NCBI GenBank assembly: GCA_026392815.1
Contig: JAPLBI010000154.1
Coordinates: 1 to 12,296 of the forward strand
Reading direction: 5' to 3'
DNA from: Actinomycetota bacterium
GTDB taxonomy: Bacteria > Actinomycetota > Actinomycetes > Nanopelagicales > Nanopelagicaceae
Length of the DNA: 12,296 bases
In this document: piece after piece, positions 9,857 to 12,296 of the stretch
Layout of the letters: every line of letters starts with the position of its first letter
How positions within the stretch are numbered: the first letter of the stretch is position 1
Notes under the pieces: generated by a model
What the model saw: only the letters and a program-made list of their open reading frames with translations
The model's database searches: none
What the model was told of the DNA's origin: nothing
Made by a program: the position numbers and the translations under genes

Positions 9857-11376
9857 TGATTGAATTCGTATCTCCAACCCTTGATTACGCACTTCTTGCA
9901 CCGATCCTAATCGTGCTTGGTGGCGCTGTTCTTGGCGTGCTTATCGAAGCCTTTGCTCCTCGTAAATCTCGTGCTTCATCACAACTGTTTATTACTCTGG
10001 CCACTTTGGTTCTATCGCTAGTTTCGCTAATTCGCGTACGCGATCGTTCCTCATCAGCAGCTGCGATGGAGTCAGTTACCTTCGATGGCGCAGGAATGTT
10101 GATTCAAGGTTCAATTCTGATTATTTCGATCATCTCAGTATTTTTATTGGCAGATCAAGAGAACTTCACCGCACTAGCTGCAGCTCTTCCAGGATCAGAT
10201 GAAGAACGTGCATCACTGCAGCAAGATCTAAGAGTCACCGAGATCTACCCACTGACTCTCTTTGCAGTTGCGGGCATGATGCTCTTTCCAGTTGCTACCG
10301 ATTTAATTACGCTCTTTGTGGCGCTAGAAGTTCTCTCACTTCCACTTTATCTATTGGCCGGCCTATCGCGCCGCCGCCGCTTGATGTCGCAAGAGGCAGC
10401 GCTTAAATACTTCTTGCTCGGCGCTTTCGCATCAGCTTTCTTCCTGATGGGTATCGCATATCTTTACGGCTATTCATCATCAGTTACCTTCGCTGGAATT
10501 CACTCAGCGGTAATCGGTGGAAGCGGAAACGATATTTATCTACTGCTCGGAATCGCATTTATCTCAGTTGGACTTCTCTTTAAAGTTGGCGCAGTTCCGT
10601 TCCACGCTTGGTCACCAGATGTTTATCAAGGCGCACCAACTGCAGTTACCGCTCTTATGGCAGCTGCAACCAAGGTTGCCGCATTCGGTGCAATGCTCCG
10701 TATCTTCTATGTTTCATTCGCTGAGGCTTACTGGCAATGGCGTCCAGCGATTATCGCAATTGCACTTATAACAATGGTCTTTGGCTCACTTGTTGCAATC
10801 GCACAGCGCGATGTAAAGCGCATGCTCGCTTACTCATCTATCGCCCACGCAGGCTTCTTGCTTTCAGGTGTAGTTGCACTAAGCAAATCAGGTTTGGAAT
10901 CTTCAATCTTCTATCTCTTCGCATATGGAATTGCCACAGTAGGTGCCTTCGGGGTTGTGACTTTAGTTCGCGATTCTGCTGGTGAAGTTACAGATCTAAA
11001 TCGCTGGAGCGGTCTAGGAAAGCGTTCTCCATGGGTTGCCACAGCTTTCGCTGGATTCTTGTTGGCCTTTGCCGGTATCCCGCTAACAAGCGGATTTATC
11101 GGAAAGTTCTCAATCTTCTCTGCTGCCTACGAAAGTGGATCAACTGCAATTTTGATTACCGGTGTTCTTTCATCAGCGATCGCAGCGTTCTTCTATATCC
11201 GCGTAATTGTTCTGATGTTCTTTAAAGATCCAGTCGAAGATGGAACTAGCGTTGTGATTCCATCAATCTACACACAGATCACGATCACAGTATCTGCAGT
11301 AGCAACATTCGCACTCGGAATCTACCCAACTCCTTTGATTAACTTTATTCAAAGTTCAGCTGCCTTCCTTCGCTAA
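9856..11376 (+). CDS. nuoN: NADH-quinone oxidoreductase subunit N (proximal antiporter-like subunit)
   Basis: NuoN is the proton-pumping subunit nearest the quinone site, packed against NuoK. The product is 506 residues with about 14 hydrophobic segments. The conserved channel Glu is at 158 (LFVALEVLSLPLYLLAG). Conserved lysines are at 243 (GLLFKVGAVPFHAWSPD) and 273 (AAATKVAAFGAM). The motif PDVYQGAPTAVTALMA (254-269) is typical of NuoN and separates it from NuoL and NuoM. Between the third and fourth hydrophobic segments there is a charged, Ala-rich insertion, about residues 100-126, before TEIYPLTLFAVAGMML. A similar insertion is typical of actinobacterial NuoN as I recall the family. The gene starts in a TAATG overlap with nuoM and ends in another with the prenyl synthase gene. 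Confidence 0.98.
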   Translation: MIEFVSPTLDYALLAPILIVLGGAVLGVLIEAFAPRKSRASSQLFITLATLVLSLVSLIRVRDRSSSAAAMESVTFDGAGMLIQGSILIISIISVFLLADQENFTALAAALPGSDEERASLQQDLRVTEIYPLTLFAVAGMMLFPVATDLITLFVALEVLSLPLYLLAGLSRRRRLMSQEAALKYFLLGAFASAFFLMGIAYLYGYSSSVTFAGIHSAVIGGSGNDIYLLLGIAFISVGLLFKVGAVPFHAWSPDVYQGAPTAVTALMAAATKVAAFGAMLRIFYVSFAEAYWQWRPAIIAIALITMVFGSLVAIAQRDVKRMLAYSSIAHAGFLLSGVVALSKSGLESSIFYLFAYGIATVGAFGVVTLVRDSAGEVTDLNRWSGLGKRSPWVATAFAGFLLAFAGIPLTSGFIGKFSIFSAAYESGSTAILITGVLSSAIAAFFYIRVIVLMFFKDPVEDGTSVVIPSIYTQITITVSAVATFALGIYPTPLINFIQSSAAFLR

Positions 11377-12296
11377 TGTCATCATTCGGCATTCCTGATC
11401 TAGATCCCGCACTTGAGGCAGATCTTGCTACAGGTATGCAAGGCGTTGAACATTTACTGCGAGAGCACATCAAGGGTGATTACCCACTTGTTGAAGAAAC
11501 CTCTCGCCACTTAGTTGCAGCCGGTGGAAAGCGTTTGCGTCCGTTATTAACTCTTATCTCATCTCACTTTGGTGATCCAACGCGTAAGGAAGTAATTCCC
11601 GCAGCGGTGGTCTGCGAATTAACGCATCTGGCAACGCTTTATCACGATGATGTAATGGATGAAGCGCCACTTCGTCGCGGTGTAGAAAGTGCAAATAATC
11701 GCTGGGGAAATACCATCGCAATTTTGACTGGAGATTATCTTTTCTCTAAAGCATCAGATCTACTTGCCGACCTTGGCCCGGAAGCAGTTCGCTTACAAGC
11801 GCGAACATTCGAGCGTTTAGTTATCGGTCAGATCATGGAAACACAGGGACCACAGAATGGTGAAGATCCACTCGCACATTATCTGCGCGTTGTGGGGGAT
11901 AAGACTGGCTCGCTTATTGCAACTAGCGCACGCTTTGGCGCACTTCTATCGGGAGCACCGCGTGAAACCGTTGAAACGCTAACTAAATTCGGAGAACAGA
12001 TTGGTATCGCATTCCAACTGGCTGATGATGTAATCGACATCGCTAGCGAATCTAGCCAATCTGGAAAAACTCCAGGAACAGATCTGCGTGAAGGCGTTCC
12101 TACCCTTGTAACTTTAAATGTAATGGCTTCAAATAAAGCTGAAGATGCCGAACTTAAAAGGTTATTGAGCGCGCCAATTCATGACGAAGTTGAAGTTCAA
12201 CAGGTTCTTCGCGCACTACGTACCCATGATGGTTTACAGCAAGCCCGCCAACAGCTTGGAAATATTGCTAAAGATGCGCGCACCGCCCTTGGCCCA
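11376..12296 (+). CDS. Long-chain polyprenyl diphosphate synthase (GrcC-like), 3'-truncated
   Basis: This is an all-trans prenyl diphosphate synthase, which condenses isopentenyl diphosphate onto an allylic primer; here it probably makes the menaquinone side chain. The frame is open to the window end: 307 residues are visible and the family is usually about 320-350, so roughly 15-40 are missing. Motifs in order: GGKRLRP (50-56), the first Asp-rich motif DDVMD (91-95) followed by RRG, LTGDYLF (117-123), GDKTGSL (174-180), and the second Asp-rich motif DDVID (217-221) followed by SGKTPGTDLREG. Both metal-binding motifs are intact. Residue Ala86, five before the first motif, is small, which in this family goes with long products (heptaprenyl or longer). 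The usual K-x-T-L-P after the second motif reads VPTLV; the Val is also common in actinobacterial GrcC-type enzymes. The ATG overlaps the nuoN stop by one base, with no Shine-Dalgarno site visible. Exact chain length and gene symbol cannot be fixed from the sequence. Confidence 0.93.
   Translation, partial: MSSFGIPDLDPALEADLATGMQGVEHLLREHIKGDYPLVEETSRHLVAAGGKRLRPLLTLISSHFGDPTRKEVIPAAVVCELTHLATLYHDDVMDEAPLRRGVESANNRWGNTIAILTGDYLFSKASDLLADLGPEAVRLQARTFERLVIGQIMETQGPQNGEDPLAHYLRVVGDKTGSLIATSARFGALLSGAPRETVETLTKFGEQIGIAFQLADDVIDIASESSQSGKTPGTDLREGVPTLVTLNVMASNKAEDAELKRLLSAPIHDEVEVQQVLRALRTHDGLQQARQQLGNIAKDARTALGP

Noticed and set aside
11340..11400. Terminator or promoter after nuoN
   Set aside because: The nuoN stop overlaps the next ATG by one base and no stem-loop followed by a T run is visible, so the operon seems to continue.
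11436..11438. Internal ATG (Met21) as the true start of the prenyl synthase
   Set aside because: No better ribosome-binding site precedes it, and the residues before it fit the N-terminal helix of the family. The overlapping ATG at 11376 matches the junction style of the operon.

Overview
The window is one continuous co-directional (+ strand) block holding most of a bacterial NDH-1 (respiratory complex I) operon. It reads nuoF (5'-truncated), nuoG, nuoH, nuoI, nuoJ, nuoK, nuoL, nuoM, nuoN, then a 3'-truncated long-chain polyprenyl diphosphate synthase. Every gene is intact inside the window except the two cut by its edges. There are no RNA genes, mobile elements, CRISPR arrays or resolvable repeats, and no intergenic stretch long enough for a conventional promoter or terminator.

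Likely source: an actinobacterium with an unusually low G+C content, about 47% by eye on a few lines. The actinobacterial hints are the long hydrophilic C-terminal tails on NuoH and NuoJ, the charged insertion in NuoN, the NuoG N7-cluster ligands, and a GrcC-like prenyl synthase directly after nuoN. Moderate G+C with gapless gene packing recalls streamlined aquatic actinobacteria of the Nanopelagicales (acI) type. That taxonomic placement is inference; no 16S or marker gene is present.

Layout: 1-1116 is the NADH/FMN subunit NuoF without its N-terminus. 1116-3485 is the Fe-S subunit NuoG with ligands for N1b, N5, N4 and the off-path N7 cluster. 3482-4738 is the quinone-site membrane subunit NuoH. 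4731-5357 is the 2x[4Fe-4S] subunit NuoI, starting at a GTG inside the end of nuoH. 5357-6136 and 6136-6435 are the small membrane subunits NuoJ and NuoK. 6438-8327, 8324-9856 and 9856-11376 are the three antiporter-like proton-pumping subunits NuoL, NuoM and NuoN, with their key Glu and Lys residues present. 11376 to the end is the prenyl synthase. nuoA-E are expected just upstream, outside the window.

Together the proteins oxidise NADH at NuoF, pass electrons through NuoG and NuoI to a quinone (menaquinone in most actinobacteria) at NuoH, and pump protons through NuoH/J/K and NuoL/M/N. The terminal synthase probably makes the isoprenoid tail of that quinone, so it could supply the complex with its electron acceptor. 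Five junctions are one-base TAATG overlaps, two are four-base overlaps (ATGA, GTGA), one is an eight-base overlap and one is a two-base gap, which suggests extensive translational coupling. I found no previously undescribed system here. The most interesting points are the gapless coupling and the prenyl synthase apparently re-initiated from nuoN.
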